Source: Wielerella bovis (lineage in GTDB: Bacteria > Pseudomonadota > Gammaproteobacteria > Burkholderiales > Neisseriaceae). From it: a stretch of DNA of 64,000 bases. The DNA lies in assembly GCF_022354465.1 (NCBI RefSeq), contig NZ_CP092361.1:1798001-1862000 (forward strand), written 5' to 3'. The notes beneath the pieces are model-generated. The model was not told the origin of the DNA, made no database searches, and worked only from the letters and a program-made list of their open reading frames with translations. Positions 55,747-64,000 of the stretch are shown piece after piece. Made by a program: the position numbers and the translations under genes. The first letter of the stretch is position 1; the number at the start of each line of letters is the position of its first letter.

Positions 55747-56793
55747 ATGAGTATGCAAATTACCGACTTGCTCGCCTTTGGCGTGAAAAACAAAGCATCA
55801 GACTTGCACCTATCCGCAGGTTTGCCGCCAATGATTCGTGTACACGGCGATGTGCGCCGCATCAATCTGCCCGAAATGAGTGCGGAAGATGTGGGTAACA
55901 TGATTAGTTCTATTATGAACGACTTGCAACGCAAAAACTATCAACAAAATTTGGAAACCGACTTTTCGTTTGAATTACCAAATGTGGCGCGTTTCCGTGT
56001 CAATGCGTTTAACACCAATCGCGGACCCGCTGCTGTGTTGCGTACCATTCCCAGCAAAGTATTGACGCTGGAAGAATTAAAAGCACCGCGTATTTTCCAA
56101 AAAATTGCCGATACACCGCGCGGTTTGGTTTTGGTAACAGGTCCAACAGGTTCAGGTAAATCCACCACTTTGGCAGCGATGATTGACTATGTGAACGACA
56201 ATCACGCAGGTCATATTTTAACGATTGAAGACCCAATTGAGTTTGTGCATCAATCCAAAAAATGCTTGGTAAACCAACGTGAATTGCACGAACACACACA
56301 CAGTTTCGCCAACGCGCTGAAATCAGCCTTGCGTGAAGACCCAGATATTATTCTAGTGGGCGAGATGCGCGATCCTGAAACCATCGGTTTGGCATTGACC
56401 GCTGCCGAAACAGGGCACTTGGTATTCGGTACTTTGCATACCACTTCCGCTGCCAAAACCGTTGACCGTATTATTGACGTGTTCCCTGCGGGCGAGAAAG
56501 AGATGGTTCGTTCCATGTTGTCCGAATCATTGCGCGCCGTAATCGCACAAACGCTGCTGAAAACCAAAGACGGTAAAGGTCGTGTTGCCGCGCATGAAAT
56601 CATGGTTTCTACACCTGCGATTCGTAACTTGATTCGTGAAAACAAAATTGCCCAAATGAACTCCACCATTCAAACAGGTCAAAACTTTGGTATGCAGACA
56701 TTAGACCAATGTTTGCAAGATTTGGTGCGCCGCAACATCGTATCATTAGCTGATGCACGCGCCAAAGCACAAAACCCTGACATGATTGTGTAA
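55747..56793 (+). CDS. pilT: Type IV pilus retraction ATPase PilT
   Basis: 348 residues. Powers pilus retraction, twitching and DNA uptake. Motifs: KNKASDLHLSAGLPPMIRVHG, Walker A TGPTGSGKSTTLA, the Asp box TIEDPIEFVH, Walker B ILVGEMRDPETI, the His box GHLVFGTLHTTSAAKTVDR and the conserved AIRNLIRE near the C-terminus. DUS are absent from the frame. Followed at 23 bp by pilU with its own AAGGAG. Confidence 0.98.
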   Translation: MSMQITDLLAFGVKNKASDLHLSAGLPPMIRVHGDVRRINLPEMSAEDVGNMISSIMNDLQRKNYQQNLETDFSFELPNVARFRVNAFNTNRGPAAVLRTIPSKVLTLEELKAPRIFQKIADTPRGLVLVTGPTGSGKSTTLAAMIDYVNDNHAGHILTIEDPIEFVHQSKKCLVNQRELHEHTHSFANALKSALREDPDIILVGEMRDPETIGLALTAAETGHLVFGTLHTTSAAKTVDRIIDVFPAGEKEMVRSMLSESLRAVIAQTLLKTKDGKGRVAAHEIMVSTPAIRNLIRENKIAQMNSTIQTGQNFGMQTLDQCLQDLVRRNIVSLADARAKAQNPDMIV

Positions 56794-56816
56794 TTTGATA
56801 CGACAAGGAGCATAAA

Positions 56817-58142
56817 ATGTCGGAGCAACAACAGCAACCACAGAAAAAACCTTCGGAACTGGCTAACTTGTTGGAAAGTTTTGTACAAGATTATGAAGTT
56901 ACGCCCAATGCTGCTAACACTATTCCACATGCTGCAGGTAAAGCTGCTGCACGAGGACAAGCGGTTCCAGCCGCCCCTGCTGGTGGCGCAGCTTCTACAG
57001 CGGAAGCGGCACAACGCAAAGGTTTGCATCCTTTGTTAGAAAAAATGTCTGCCGAATGTGAACGCCGTGGTGCATCGGATATTTTCATCAGCGCAGGTTT
57101 TCCGCCATCATTCAAAATCAATGGCGAATTAACGCCAATGCCGCTGAAACCTTTGTCGCAACAAGACACGCAAATTTTGGTACATTCCACCATGAATCCA
57201 GACCAACGCGCACGTTTTGACCAAGAATTGGAGCTTAACTATTCGGTTTCCTCTTCAGATGGTACGCGTTATCGTGTGAATGCGTATCACGAACAAGGTC
57301 GCATGGGTATGGTTTGGCGGCGCATTACTACTAAAATTTTGACGGTGGACGATTTGCATTTGCCACAAGGTTTGAAAGATTTGGCTATGCAACCACGCGG
57401 TTTGCTGATTTTGGCGGGTGCAACAGGTTCGGGTAAATCCACATCTATGGCGGCGATGTTGGACTGGCGCAATAAACATTCTGCTGGTCATATCGTAACC
57501 ATTGAAGACCCTGTGGAATATTTGCATAAACCGATTAAATCCATTTTCACACAACGCGAATTGGGCATTGACACCAATTCATGGTCAATGGCGGTACAAT
57601 CTGCCATGCGTCAAGCGCCAGACGTGGTCTGCGTGGGCGAGGTGCGCAATGAACATACGATGGAATATGCGTTGCAACTGGCGCAAACAGGGCACTTGTG
57701 TATTTTCACGATTCACGCCAACAACGCCGTGCAAACCATTGAACGGATTATGAACTTCTATCCAGAAGAACGCCATCAACAAGTTTTAATGGATTTGGCG
57801 TTGAACGTGGTCGGGATTATTGGACAACGTTTAACGCGACTCAAAGCAGGTGGTCGCCGTGCGATTGTGGATTTGCTGATTAATACACCAGCGATGCAAG
57901 ACCACATTTTCAAAGGCGAATTGATGGAATGTATGGGTTTGATGCAACGTTCTGGCACCGACGGTATGCAAACATTTGACCAAGACTTGCTCAAATTGTA
58001 CACCGAAGATTTGATTACGCGCGAAGAAGCCTTGCGTCAAGCCGAATCGGTGAATGACTTGAATCTGCAAATTAATTTGTGGGAAGAAGGTCAGCGTCCA
58101 GACCAAATCTTTGAGCGTGTTAGCGATTTGCAAATGTTGTAA
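56817..58142 (+). CDS. pilU: PilT-like ATPase PilU
   Basis: 441 residues, longer than many PilU proteins because of an N-terminal extension (about residues 1-65) that is Gln/Ala/Pro-rich. The core has GASDIFISAGFPPSFKINGE, Walker A AGATGSGKSTSMA, Asp box TIEDPVEYLH, Walker B VVCVGEVRNEHTM and GHLCIFTIHANNAVQTIER. Works with PilT in retraction under load. Forms a unit with pilT. Its stop is 74 bp from the likely left end of the Mu-like prophage. Confidence 0.95.
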   Translation: MSEQQQQPQKKPSELANLLESFVQDYEVTPNAANTIPHAAGKAAARGQAVPAAPAGGAASTAEAAQRKGLHPLLEKMSAECERRGASDIFISAGFPPSFKINGELTPMPLKPLSQQDTQILVHSTMNPDQRARFDQELELNYSVSSSDGTRYRVNAYHEQGRMGMVWRRITTKILTVDDLHLPQGLKDLAMQPRGLLILAGATGSGKSTSMAAMLDWRNKHSAGHIVTIEDPVEYLHKPIKSIFTQRELGIDTNSWSMAVQSAMRQAPDVVCVGEVRNEHTMEYALQLAQTGHLCIFTIHANNAVQTIERIMNFYPEERHQQVLMDLALNVVGIIGQRLTRLKAGGRRAIVDLLINTPAMQDHIFKGELMECMGLMQRSGTDGMQTFDQDLLKLYTEDLITREEALRQAESVNDLNLQINLWEEGQRPDQIFERVSDLQML

Positions 58143-58407
58143 TACCTTATTTTCAGGCTGCCTTTATAAATCCTGTATTCATCATCTTAAATAGTTTGCT
58201 TTTATTACCACTTCATGTTATGGGGTAGTGATAGTTTTGTCATGGGTGGGATTGCATTTTCGCTGCGCTAAATCGCAAATAAATCAACACACAAGACACA
58301 ATCACACCCCAAAACTAAAATGCAAAATTTCGCGCAAAAATGAGCAAATTCTTATCATTTTTGCGCGATTTTTGTCATATTTTTTATCAGGTTTTTATCA
58401 CAAATGA
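58143..58407. other. Region between pilU and the phage repressor, probable left end of Mu-like element
   Basis: Starts with a DUS and a partial TTAAGAACCTGTATTCA-type repeat end (CCTGTATTCATCATCTTA, 58170-58187). Then follows TG at 58216, a possible phage end, and sequence with ATTTTCGCTGCGCTAAATCGC that could hold transposase-binding sites. A perfect hairpin is at 58330-58368. The exact phage end cannot be fixed without a second example. Confidence 0.4.
58330..58368 (-). terminator. Terminator-like hairpin after the repressor gene
   Basis: TCGCGCAAAAATGA and TCATTTTTGCGCGA form a 14-bp perfect stem, 40 bp past the repressor stop on the minus strand. Confidence 0.7.
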
Positions 58408-59205
58408 TTACGGGCGTATCGCACAATCCCATAGATATTTGCCGTAAATCTCAAACTCATAATCTTCCAATTCACGCAAATCCAGAAGTTCTGTTGGATA
58501 GATGTCCTTATTTGGATTATCGCTGATGATGCGGAACGTATACCCATTCACACGCTGCAAGCGTTTAATTCGCAGTTCTTCAACTTGTCTGAACAAGTAA
58601 ATCCCTTCAGTGGCATAGCGGTCTTGCATTTGCCACAACACTGTTCCCCTATCAATCAATGTGGGTTCCATACTACTCCCTTTAACCCTTGTGCAGAAAC
58701 ACTTTTCAGGTTTCACGCCCAGCACATTAAAGAACGAAGCCCTGAACCACATGGCTTGTGTTTCCAAAGACTCGTTAAAGATGTAGCCATTACCTGCGCT
58801 GCCAAATACATTGACATGGTAGCGCACAGGGACAATCGCGCCAGTATCCTGTTCAGCAGCCCAATCATCGTATTCGGCGACCATAGAACGCATAGAATCA
58901 GGCACGCCTACTGCCACAGGGCGGAGCGCAGGCTGCTTACGGCGTGGGGCAACAGGTTCAGCATCGCCTTTATCCAGCAGATGCAGCAAGCCTTTTTCTT
59001 TTAATTCTTCAATGGTTTCAAGTGGTAATGAATACAAAGTTTTTAATCCACCGCGACCGCCCTTACCCTTAACCACACGCGTAGCCCAATTTTGGCTATC
59101 TGCACGTTTTTTTACACCCGTCTTCGTGCTGGGTAAATCAATTTCAGCCCCCAATTCGGCGGCTTTTTCCACTAATTCAGTAATTTCTTGTGCGCCAAGC
59201 TCCAT
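58408..59205 (-). CDS. Mu-like phage repressor with S24 peptidase domain
   Basis: 265 residues. The N-terminal Mu-type winged helix (about 1-60: GVKKRADSQNWATRVVKGKG, then GRGGLKTLYSLP) resembles the DNA-binding start of MuA, as expected for repressor and transposase that share sites. The C-terminal LexA/CI-like domain (about 140-265) has the Ser of the Ser-Lys dyad in KGSSMEPTLIDRGTVLW and the Lys near RIKRLQRVNG. Such repressors can be inactivated through RecA. Transcribed away from the early genes. Confidence 0.9.
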   Translation of the reverse strand: MELGAQEITELVEKAAELGAEIDLPSTKTGVKKRADSQNWATRVVKGKGGRGGLKTLYSLPLETIEELKEKGLLHLLDKGDAEPVAPRRKQPALRPVAVGVPDSMRSMVAEYDDWAAEQDTGAIVPVRYHVNVFGSAGNGYIFNESLETQAMWFRASFFNVLGVKPEKCFCTRVKGSSMEPTLIDRGTVLWQMQDRYATEGIYLFRQVEELRIKRLQRVNGYTFRIISDNPNKDIYPTELLDLRELEDYEFEIYGKYLWDCAIRP

Positions 59206-59226
59206 AGAGAAAAACCTTTCAAGAGT

Positions 59227-59400
59227 AATCTACTTTAAATCCAAAGTAGATTACTTTGTTGAATACCAAGTAGAAAACTTTATTTCATTTAAAAACAATA
59301 ATATGATAAATTATGAGATTTTCTTTTGGTTTTCTAGTTGCATACTTTGGTAATCTACTTTATGATGTTTACAACTTCCAGTCGGAAACTTTAAACATTG
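59227..59400. promoter_or_regulatory. Repressor operator cluster of the Mu-like element
   Basis: Repeated sites: TAATCTACTTTAAA (59226), AAAGTA-GAT-TACTTT (59243-59257, perfect inverted repeat), CCAAGTAGAAAACTTT (59266), GGTAATCTACTTTA (59349) and a weaker CCAGTCGGAAACTTTA (59378). They lie between the divergent repressor and ner genes, matching the operators of Mu. Confidence 0.75.
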
Positions 59401-59584
59401 TACCTGATTTGGATTTGTTCTTTAACAATTTGGAAAAAAATCAGAAATAGGGGCTGATTTCGTCCCCTATGAAATGGGATGGTTATGAAGACTATTGAAC
59501 AGGCAGTCTGCGTGGTTATGAGACGTACGGACTGCCGATTGAATGGTTTTTATCCTATATAAGGTGTGTGATAGGAGGTTGAGT
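59401..59584. other. Leader of the early phage operon
   Basis: Holds two hairpins: ATAGGGG...CCCCTAT (59447-59470) and GGCAGTC...GGACTGCC (59501-59536). A possible 25-codon reading frame lies at 59485-59562 (MKTIEQAVCVVMRRTD...), which overlaps the second hairpin and is weakly supported. The strong ribosome-binding site of ner (AGGAGG) ends the region. Confidence 0.4.
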
Positions 59585-59830
59585 ATGCACCCTGAATTGA
59601 TTAGAGCAGAAATCAGAATGCGCGGCAAAACACTAACTGATGTGGCACGGTTGTATGACGTATCGCCCAAAGTGGTTAGTCTTGCACTACAACAGCCGAG
59701 CTTGTCGGGTGAAAAAGTCATAGCCGCATTTTTAAATAGGCCGTTACATGAGTTATTTCCCGAGCGTTGGACAAAAGACGGTCGGAGGATTCGCCCACGT
59801 TATCGGTATTTATATGAAGAGGCTGCCTGA
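59585..59830 (+). CDS. ner: Ner-like DNA-binding protein of Mu-like phage
   Basis: 81 residues from the ATG at 59585, with AGGAGG five bases upstream. A Nlp/Ner-type helix-turn-helix: MHPELIRAEIRMRGKTLTDV, VSPKVVSLALQQPSLSGEK, and FPERWTKDGRRIRPRYRYL. Ner turns down the early promoter and the repressor promoter. The stop codon and last residues (EEAA) come from a DUS that also touches the start of the transposase gene, 2 bp later. Confidence 0.88.
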   Translation: MHPELIRAEIRMRGKTLTDVARLYDVSPKVVSLALQQPSLSGEKVIAAFLNRPLHELFPERWTKDGRRIRPRYRYLYEEAA

Positions 59831-59832
59831 AA

Positions 59833-61983
59833 ATGGAACTGAAATCGCATTACTCTATTAGTGAACTAATTGAAATGTCGTTGCCATTGTTGCCACCAAG
59901 TAAAGCAGGCATCACAAAACGCATCAAAACAGAAAACTGGCAATTCCGAGAAGTTCCAGCCAAAGGCGGTAAAGGTGGCGTGAAAAAAGAATACCTCCCA
60001 CCCCCAGAAATTCAGGCAGCCATCATCAAACAGCACACAGAACGAGTGCTGGCAGAACAGGCTGCCGTGCCATTACCTGCCCTTGCAGACGTGCTGCCTG
60101 AAAAACCCGACCTTTCAGGCAGCACCGAAGCACAACGCACCCAACTAGGCGCACGCGAAGCGGTATTGAATGCCATTGAAACGCTGATGAAGGAAACGAA
60201 AGTCGGCAAAGATGCAGCGATTACTACGTTTCTCACTTCTGCCCAGCACCCCAGTCAGGAACATTTGCTGAAAATGCTGGTGTTGGCAACGGATAAACGC
60301 GGTGGCGGTCAGCAAGTGCCAAATGCACGGACGGTTAAACGCTGGTTTAAACAGCGCGAAGAAAACCGTTTGATGTCCAAGACACCACAGAAAAATTGGC
60401 AAGTGCCTGAATGGTTTGGCCTGTTTTTGCATTATTACAGGCAGCCGCAGAAACCAACGGTCAGCGCGGCTTACCGCAAGTTTGTGGCAGATTGGGCGAT
60501 TCGGCAACCGCTTGCCAAAGTACCCAGTCAAGACGCGGTACGCCGTTGGTTGGACAAGACAGGCAATGTGTTCCGTGAAGATGGTCGTATGGGTAAGCGT
60601 GAATTGAAAAATCTGTTGCCGTTTAAACGGCGCAAATTTGATGATTTGTTGCCCTGCGATATTTACAGCATGGACGGTCATACTTTTGATGCAGAAGTGC
60701 TGCACCCCGATTCGGGCAAGCCGTTTCGCCCTGAAATCACAACCGTGATTGATGTGGCAACGCGCAAAATTGTCGGTTGGTCGGTGGATTTGGCGGAAAG
60801 CAGTTTGGCGGTTACGGCTGCATTGGCACACGCCAGCGTGGTCAATGGCATAGGCGCGGTGCTGTATGTGGACAACGGCAAGGGCTACGACAATGCTTTG
60901 ATGAAAGACGATGCGGTCGGACTGATGGGGCGTTTGGGCATGACGATGGTGCATTCGCTGCCGTATAGCTCGCAAGCGCGTGGTGTGATTGAGCGTGTGC
61001 ATCAAACGGTGTGGGTTCAGGCTGCCAAAGAGTTCCAAAGTTATATCGGTAAAGATATGGACGCGGAAACATCGCAAAAAGTCCACAAAGCCAGTCGAAA
61101 AGCGATGAAACAAGAGATTGTTTTGAAAAATGTGCCAGCGTTGGCGAATATTCGCTCACTTTCAAGCAACCTGATTCCCAATTGGCGTGAATTTGTGGCG
61201 TTTGGCGATGAGTGGGTGGGCGAATACAACAACCGCCCACACCGCAGTTTGCCGAAAGTAACCGATGTTTCAGGCAGCATTCGCCACATGACACCCAATG
61301 AAATGTGGGCTTTGAAAGCACAGGAAAGCGCGATTACGCAGGTGGACGAAGACGATGCGATGTATTTGTTTATGCCGCAAGCGGTTCGCAAAGTGGCGCG
61401 TGGCGAAATTCAGTTGCACAACAATCTGTATTTCAGCCAAGACTTGCAAGAGTATCACGGCGATGAATTGCGCGTGGCATACAACATCCACAACGCGGAT
61501 TGGGTTTGGTTGTTTGACGATGATGGGCGTTTTGTGTGCAAAGCGCAATGGAACGGCAACCGCATTGATTATATGCCCAAACCCTTTATTGAACAGGCGA
61601 AAGACAAACGTGTGGACGCGCAAGTCAAACGTTTGGAAACCAAAATCAGCGTGGTGGAAGCAGCGCGACCTGCCAAAGTGCTGGAACATCAACAGAGCGT
61701 GAGTTTGGGCGGTTTGGTGGTGGATTTGGCGCAAGCCAAGCGCGAAACAGAAGCGGTTTTGTTGCCACGCGCTGAAATCAAGCCCGAGCCGAAAGCGGTG
61801 GAAGTGCTGGAAGTAGAAGACTGGTGTTTGCCCACCACAGAAGCTGGGCGATGGGCGGAGTGGTCGCGTTTGGTGGCTTTATCGGAAGCGGATTTACGGC
61901 GTGAACCTGAACGGGCGCAACGGTGGTTGATTAGCTACACGCGCACGCCTGAATTTAAAGTCATGAATAAACAAGTGGCTTGA
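59833..61983 (+). CDS. Mu-like transposase A
   Basis: 716 residues. N-terminal winged helix similar to that of the repressor (ITKRIKTENWQFREVPAKGG), then DNA-binding domains and a DDE core: Asp in YSMDGHTFD (about 279), Asp in VLYVDNGKGYDN (about 346), Glu in ARGVIERVHQT (about 386). The C-terminal region contacts MuB. Full length and apparently intact. DUS-like stretches inside encode EIQAAI, EQAAV, DLSGST, RQPQK and VQAAK, so even the phage gene carries host-type uptake words. Confidence 0.93.
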   Translation: MELKSHYSISELIEMSLPLLPPSKAGITKRIKTENWQFREVPAKGGKGGVKKEYLPPPEIQAAIIKQHTERVLAEQAAVPLPALADVLPEKPDLSGSTEAQRTQLGAREAVLNAIETLMKETKVGKDAAITTFLTSAQHPSQEHLLKMLVLATDKRGGGQQVPNARTVKRWFKQREENRLMSKTPQKNWQVPEWFGLFLHYYRQPQKPTVSAAYRKFVADWAIRQPLAKVPSQDAVRRWLDKTGNVFREDGRMGKRELKNLLPFKRRKFDDLLPCDIYSMDGHTFDAEVLHPDSGKPFRPEITTVIDVATRKIVGWSVDLAESSLAVTAALAHASVVNGIGAVLYVDNGKGYDNALMKDDAVGLMGRLGMTMVHSLPYSSQARGVIERVHQTVWVQAAKEFQSYIGKDMDAETSQKVHKASRKAMKQEIVLKNVPALANIRSLSSNLIPNWREFVAFGDEWVGEYNNRPHRSLPKVTDVSGSIRHMTPNEMWALKAQESAITQVDEDDAMYLFMPQAVRKVARGEIQLHNNLYFSQDLQEYHGDELRVAYNIHNADWVWLFDDDGRFVCKAQWNGNRIDYMPKPFIEQAKDKRVDAQVKRLETKISVVEAARPAKVLEHQQSVSLGGLVVDLAQAKRETEAVLLPRAEIKPEPKAVEVLEVEDWCLPTTEAGRWAEWSRLVALSEADLRREPERAQRWLISYTRTPEFKVMNKQVA

Positions 61984-62013
61984 TGTTTTTCAGGCAGCCT
62001 GAAACGAAAAAAA

Positions 62014-62041
62014 ACAGTCCAAATCTGACCATTTGGACTGT
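62014..62041 (+). terminator. Hairpin between transposase A and B genes
   Basis: ACAGTCCAAAT and ATTTGGACTGT form an 11-bp perfect stem with a 6-base loop. No T-run follows on the plus strand, so it may be an RNA-processing or attenuation site rather than a full terminator. Confidence 0.55.
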
Positions 62042-62079
62042 CCTCTAAAACTTTTTACACAAATATGGAGCATTTTACC

Positions 62080-62808
62080 ATGAAAATGGCAGAAATTACC
62101 AATTTGACTTTGGTTAAAGTCGCAATGGAACGCTTGACCAACCGCTTGGACGGTTTGCCAGCTTTGGGCGTATTGTATGGACCCAGCGGCTACGGCAAAA
62201 CCACAGCCACGATTGCGGTTGCCAATACCACGCAAGCCTATTATGTGCAAATCCGCAGTGCGTGGAGCAAGAAAACACTGCTGGAAAAGATTTGTTTTGA
62301 AATGGGTTTGCCGATTGCAAAAAACGCGGCAGCGTGTTTGGACGCGATTTGTGAGCAAATGGCAGCCAGCCAACGCCCTTTGATTTTGGACGAAGCGGAT
62401 TACCTGCTCAACAAAAACGGCATGGTGGAATTGGTACGCGATATTTATGAAGGCAGCCAAGCCCCGATTTTGCTGGTGGGCGAAGAGCAGTTGCCGAATA
62501 AATTGAAGAAGTTTGAGCGGTTTCACGGTCGGGTGTTGTCGTGGATTCCAGCGCAGCCAGTTAGCCAAGCGGACGCGGAAATTTTAGCGAGCGTGTACGC
62601 GCCCAATTTGCGGATTGAAGCGGATTTGCTGAAACAGATTGTGAACATGGCGCACGGCTCGGTACGGCGCGTTACCGTGAATTTGGTAAATTTGGCGCAA
62701 GCGGCGGATTTGCACGGTTATGATGAAGTGGATTTGAACAAAATCAAAACCATGCAAGGCTTTGAGTTTTACAAGGGCGAAATTCCCAAGCGTGGAGTGA
62801 AGTCATGA
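62080..62808 (+). CDS. Mu-like transposition target activator B (ATPase)
   Basis: 242 residues from the ATG at 62080 (MKMAEITNLTLVKVAMERL), preceded by GGAG at a good distance; an upstream in-frame ATG overlaps that site. AAA+ ATPase: Walker A LYGPSGYGKTTA, Walker B RPLILDEADYLL, sensor region APILLVGEEQLP. MuB binds target DNA, delivers it to MuA and gives target immunity. The stop overlaps the next start (ATGA). Confidence 0.93.
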   Translation: MKMAEITNLTLVKVAMERLTNRLDGLPALGVLYGPSGYGKTTATIAVANTTQAYYVQIRSAWSKKTLLEKICFEMGLPIAKNAAACLDAICEQMAASQRPLILDEADYLLNKNGMVELVRDIYEGSQAPILLVGEEQLPNKLKKFERFHGRVLSWIPAQPVSQADAEILASVYAPNLRIEADLLKQIVNMAHGSVRRVTVNLVNLAQAADLHGYDEVDLNKIKTMQGFEFYKGEIPKRGVKS

Positions 62809-62921
62809 AAGAACAACCGATTGAAACCGTGATGTGGCGTACTTTGAAAATCTTGGGTGTGTGTGATGATGACAGATTGTTGCGTAACATCAATTATTAT
62901 AGTGGATTATATTTGGATTAG
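62805..62921 (+). pseudogene. Truncated phage gene behind B
   Basis: ATG overlaps the B stop; 38 codons starting MKEQPIETVMWRTLKILGVC, ending inside a Correia-like element whose sequence encodes the last residues (YYSGLYLD). The remaining phage sequence is missing, so this is the deletion or insertion junction of the prophage. Confidence 0.65.
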
Positions 62922-62966
62922 CACAGAGTTGGCTCTCCTTATCCTAATCTAAATCTAATCCACTAT
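62898..62966. repeat. Mini Correia-like element at the prophage boundary
   Basis: 69 bp with ends TATAGTGGATTATATTTGGATTA and TAATCTAAATCTAATCCACTAT, leaving only about 24 bases inside. The ends match the classical Correia terminal repeat TATAGTGGATTA. The following gap to 63123 is AT-rich with one DUS-like GCAGCCTGAAA and no visible gene. Confidence 0.75.
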
Positions 62967-63123
62967 GCTAAACCTTAGACTGATATGCTGTTGATTGAAT
63001 ACAGTTTGATAATTTTCATTCCAAGCAATCCAAATTACCACTTAATTCCAAAAAATAGCAATGATATTTGATTCTTTTGATTTATTGCGACATTAAGCAG
63101 CCTGAAACCCTAATTCAAACCGC

Positions 63124-64000
63124 TTAACTGTTTTGCAAATCATACAAATAGTGATAATAACCATCGGGTTTTTGCAACAAACCGTCATGTGTGCCTTGCT
63201 CCAGAATCTTGCCCTTGTCCATCGCAATAATGCGGTGGGCGTGGCGGACGGTGGACAAGCGGTGCGCGATAATCAACACCGTGCGTCCTGCACAAATCGC
63301 CTGCATATTTTGCATAATCGCGCGTTCACTTTCATAATCCAACGCGCTGGTGGCTTCATCAAAAATCAAAATGCGCGGATTGGTAATCAAAGCACGGGCA
63401 ATGGCAATGCGCTGGCGTTGTCCGCCTGATAAACCTGCGCCCTGTTCGCCCACAATCGTGTCGTAACCTTCCGACAATTCCATAATAAAATCATGCGCCC
63501 CCGCCAATTTGGCAGCCTGAATAATCATTTCCAAAGGCAAACCCGTGTCCGTCAGCGCAATATTGTCGCGCACGCTGCGATTCAGCAGCACATTCTCTTG
63601 CAACACCACCCCCACTTGGCGGCGCAACCACGCTGGGTCTGCCAAAGCCAAATCGTTGCCGTCCACCAAAACCCGACCGTTTTCAGGCACATACAATCTT
63701 TGCACCAATTTAGTCAAAGTGGATTTGCCCGAACCCGATCGCCCGACAATGCCCAAAATTTCCCCTGCCCGAATCTGCAAATTCAAATCCTGCAAAATCA
63801 AACGCCCATCGGCTTTGTATCTAAAATCAACGTGTTCAAACGTGATGTCACCGCGAATATCGGGCAACGCCAATTTGGAAGACGGATTTTCAGTCGGCGC
63901 ATTCAAAATATCGCCCAAACGCGCCACCGAAATACCAACCTGTTGAAAATCCTGCCACAATTGCGCCAAACGAATCACAGGTGCCGCCACTTGTCCCGCC
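63124..64000 (-). CDS. Type I secretion ABC transporter, HlyB/RtxB-like (N-terminus beyond window)
   Basis: The C-terminal 291 residues of an exporter. End of the membrane domain ([25 protein letters not shown]), then the ATPase: [20 protein letters not shown], Walker [26 protein letters not shown], signature LSGGQRQR, Walker [26 protein letters not shown]. This is nearly the HlyB/RtxB pattern that exports RTX toxins (as in Kingella kingae) or large adhesins. A toxin and an HlyD-type partner would be expected outside the window. Confidence 0.9.
   Translation of the reverse strand, partial: AGQVAAPVIRLAQLWQDFQQVGISVARLGDILNAPTENPSSKLALPDIRGDITFEHVDFRYKADGRLILQDLNLQIRAGEILGIVGRSGSGKSTLTKLVQRLYVPENGRVLVDGNDLALADPAWLRRQVGVVLQENVLLNRSVRDNIALTDTGLPLEMIIQAAKLAGAHDFIMELSEGYDTIVGEQGAGLSGGQRQRIAIARALITNPRILIFDEATSALDYESERAIMQNMQAICAGRTVLIIAHRLSTVRHAHRIIAMDKGKILEQGTHDGLLQKPDGYYHYLYDLQNS

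Larger units (their letters stand above)
58216..62921. mobile_element. Mu-like prophage remnant (early region only)
   Basis: Gene order repressor (-), operators, ner, A, B (+) is exactly that of the left end of phage Mu. After B only the first 34 or so codons of another gene remain before a Correia-like element; the middle and late phage genes are absent. The left boundary (58216) is a guess from the TG start; the right boundary is the last phage codon. MuA and MuB look intact. Confidence 0.8.

Noticed and set aside
60145..61113. 322-codon open frame opposite the Mu-like transposase
   Set aside because: Antisense shadow of a confident DDE transposase; composition matches complement of GC-biased codons.

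Overview
The window is a chromosomal segment of a naturally competent member of the Neisseriaceae. The clearest sign is the 12-mer AGGCAGCCTGAA (usually followed by A), seen on both strands throughout, inside and between genes. It matches the Kingella-type dialect of the Neisseriaceae DNA uptake sequence (DUS). Gene content agrees: pilT/pilU twitching ATPases, an HlyB/RtxB-like transporter at the right edge, and Correia-like small repeats. A Kingella/Alysiella-type organism is my inference; no rRNA is present to confirm it.

Layout. 1-13.8 kb: a ferritin-like protein (cut by the window edge), lolA, anmK, an IS481-type insertion sequence, rbfA, a membrane thioredoxin-like gene coupled to dnaX, a His/Arg/Pro tRNA cluster, htpX, dsbD and a cystine-type amino-acid ABC transporter. 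13.9-24.7 kb: ppk, a nitroreductase, a gph/mupP-like phosphatase, small lipoproteins, nadK, a glutathione S-transferase, a small broken membrane gene and gyrB. 25-32.5 kb: a DUF4026-like protein, a 51-aa membrane microprotein coupled to an orphan metal-type ABC ATPase, lgt, miaB, metY, and the densest repeat region, including one mobile repeat nested in another. 32.5-43.4 kb: an AT-rich pair (XRE regulator and divergent lipoprotein sharing a palindrome), UPF0210 separated from its usual partner UPF0237, a lipoprotein with a nearby decayed partial copy, dld, a phospholipase-D lipoprotein, a hot-dog thioesterase and ptsN. 43.5-58.1 kb: a second, apparently identical copy of the IS inside a Correia-like element, tRNA-Asn, lysC, a superoxide dismutase, a CysB-like regulator, yihY, coaD, a DUF2868 protein, msrC, a GT14-type glycosyltransferase, cyaY-lptM-(Imm8)-lysA, pilT and pilU. 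58.2-62.9 kb: the early region of a Mu-like prophage (repressor, Ner, MuA, MuB and a cut-off gene) ending at a Correia-like element. 63.1-64 kb: the C-terminal part of an HlyB-family exporter.

Most genes are housekeeping and read as short independent units separated by paired inverted DUS that probably serve as terminators. Noteworthy structure lies between and within genes: at least four families of small inverted-repeat elements, DUS that encode recurring peptides (SGSLK, FRLPE, QAA, QPEN) or supply stop codons, and an A9 slip site in dnaX that would give a gamma-type short product.
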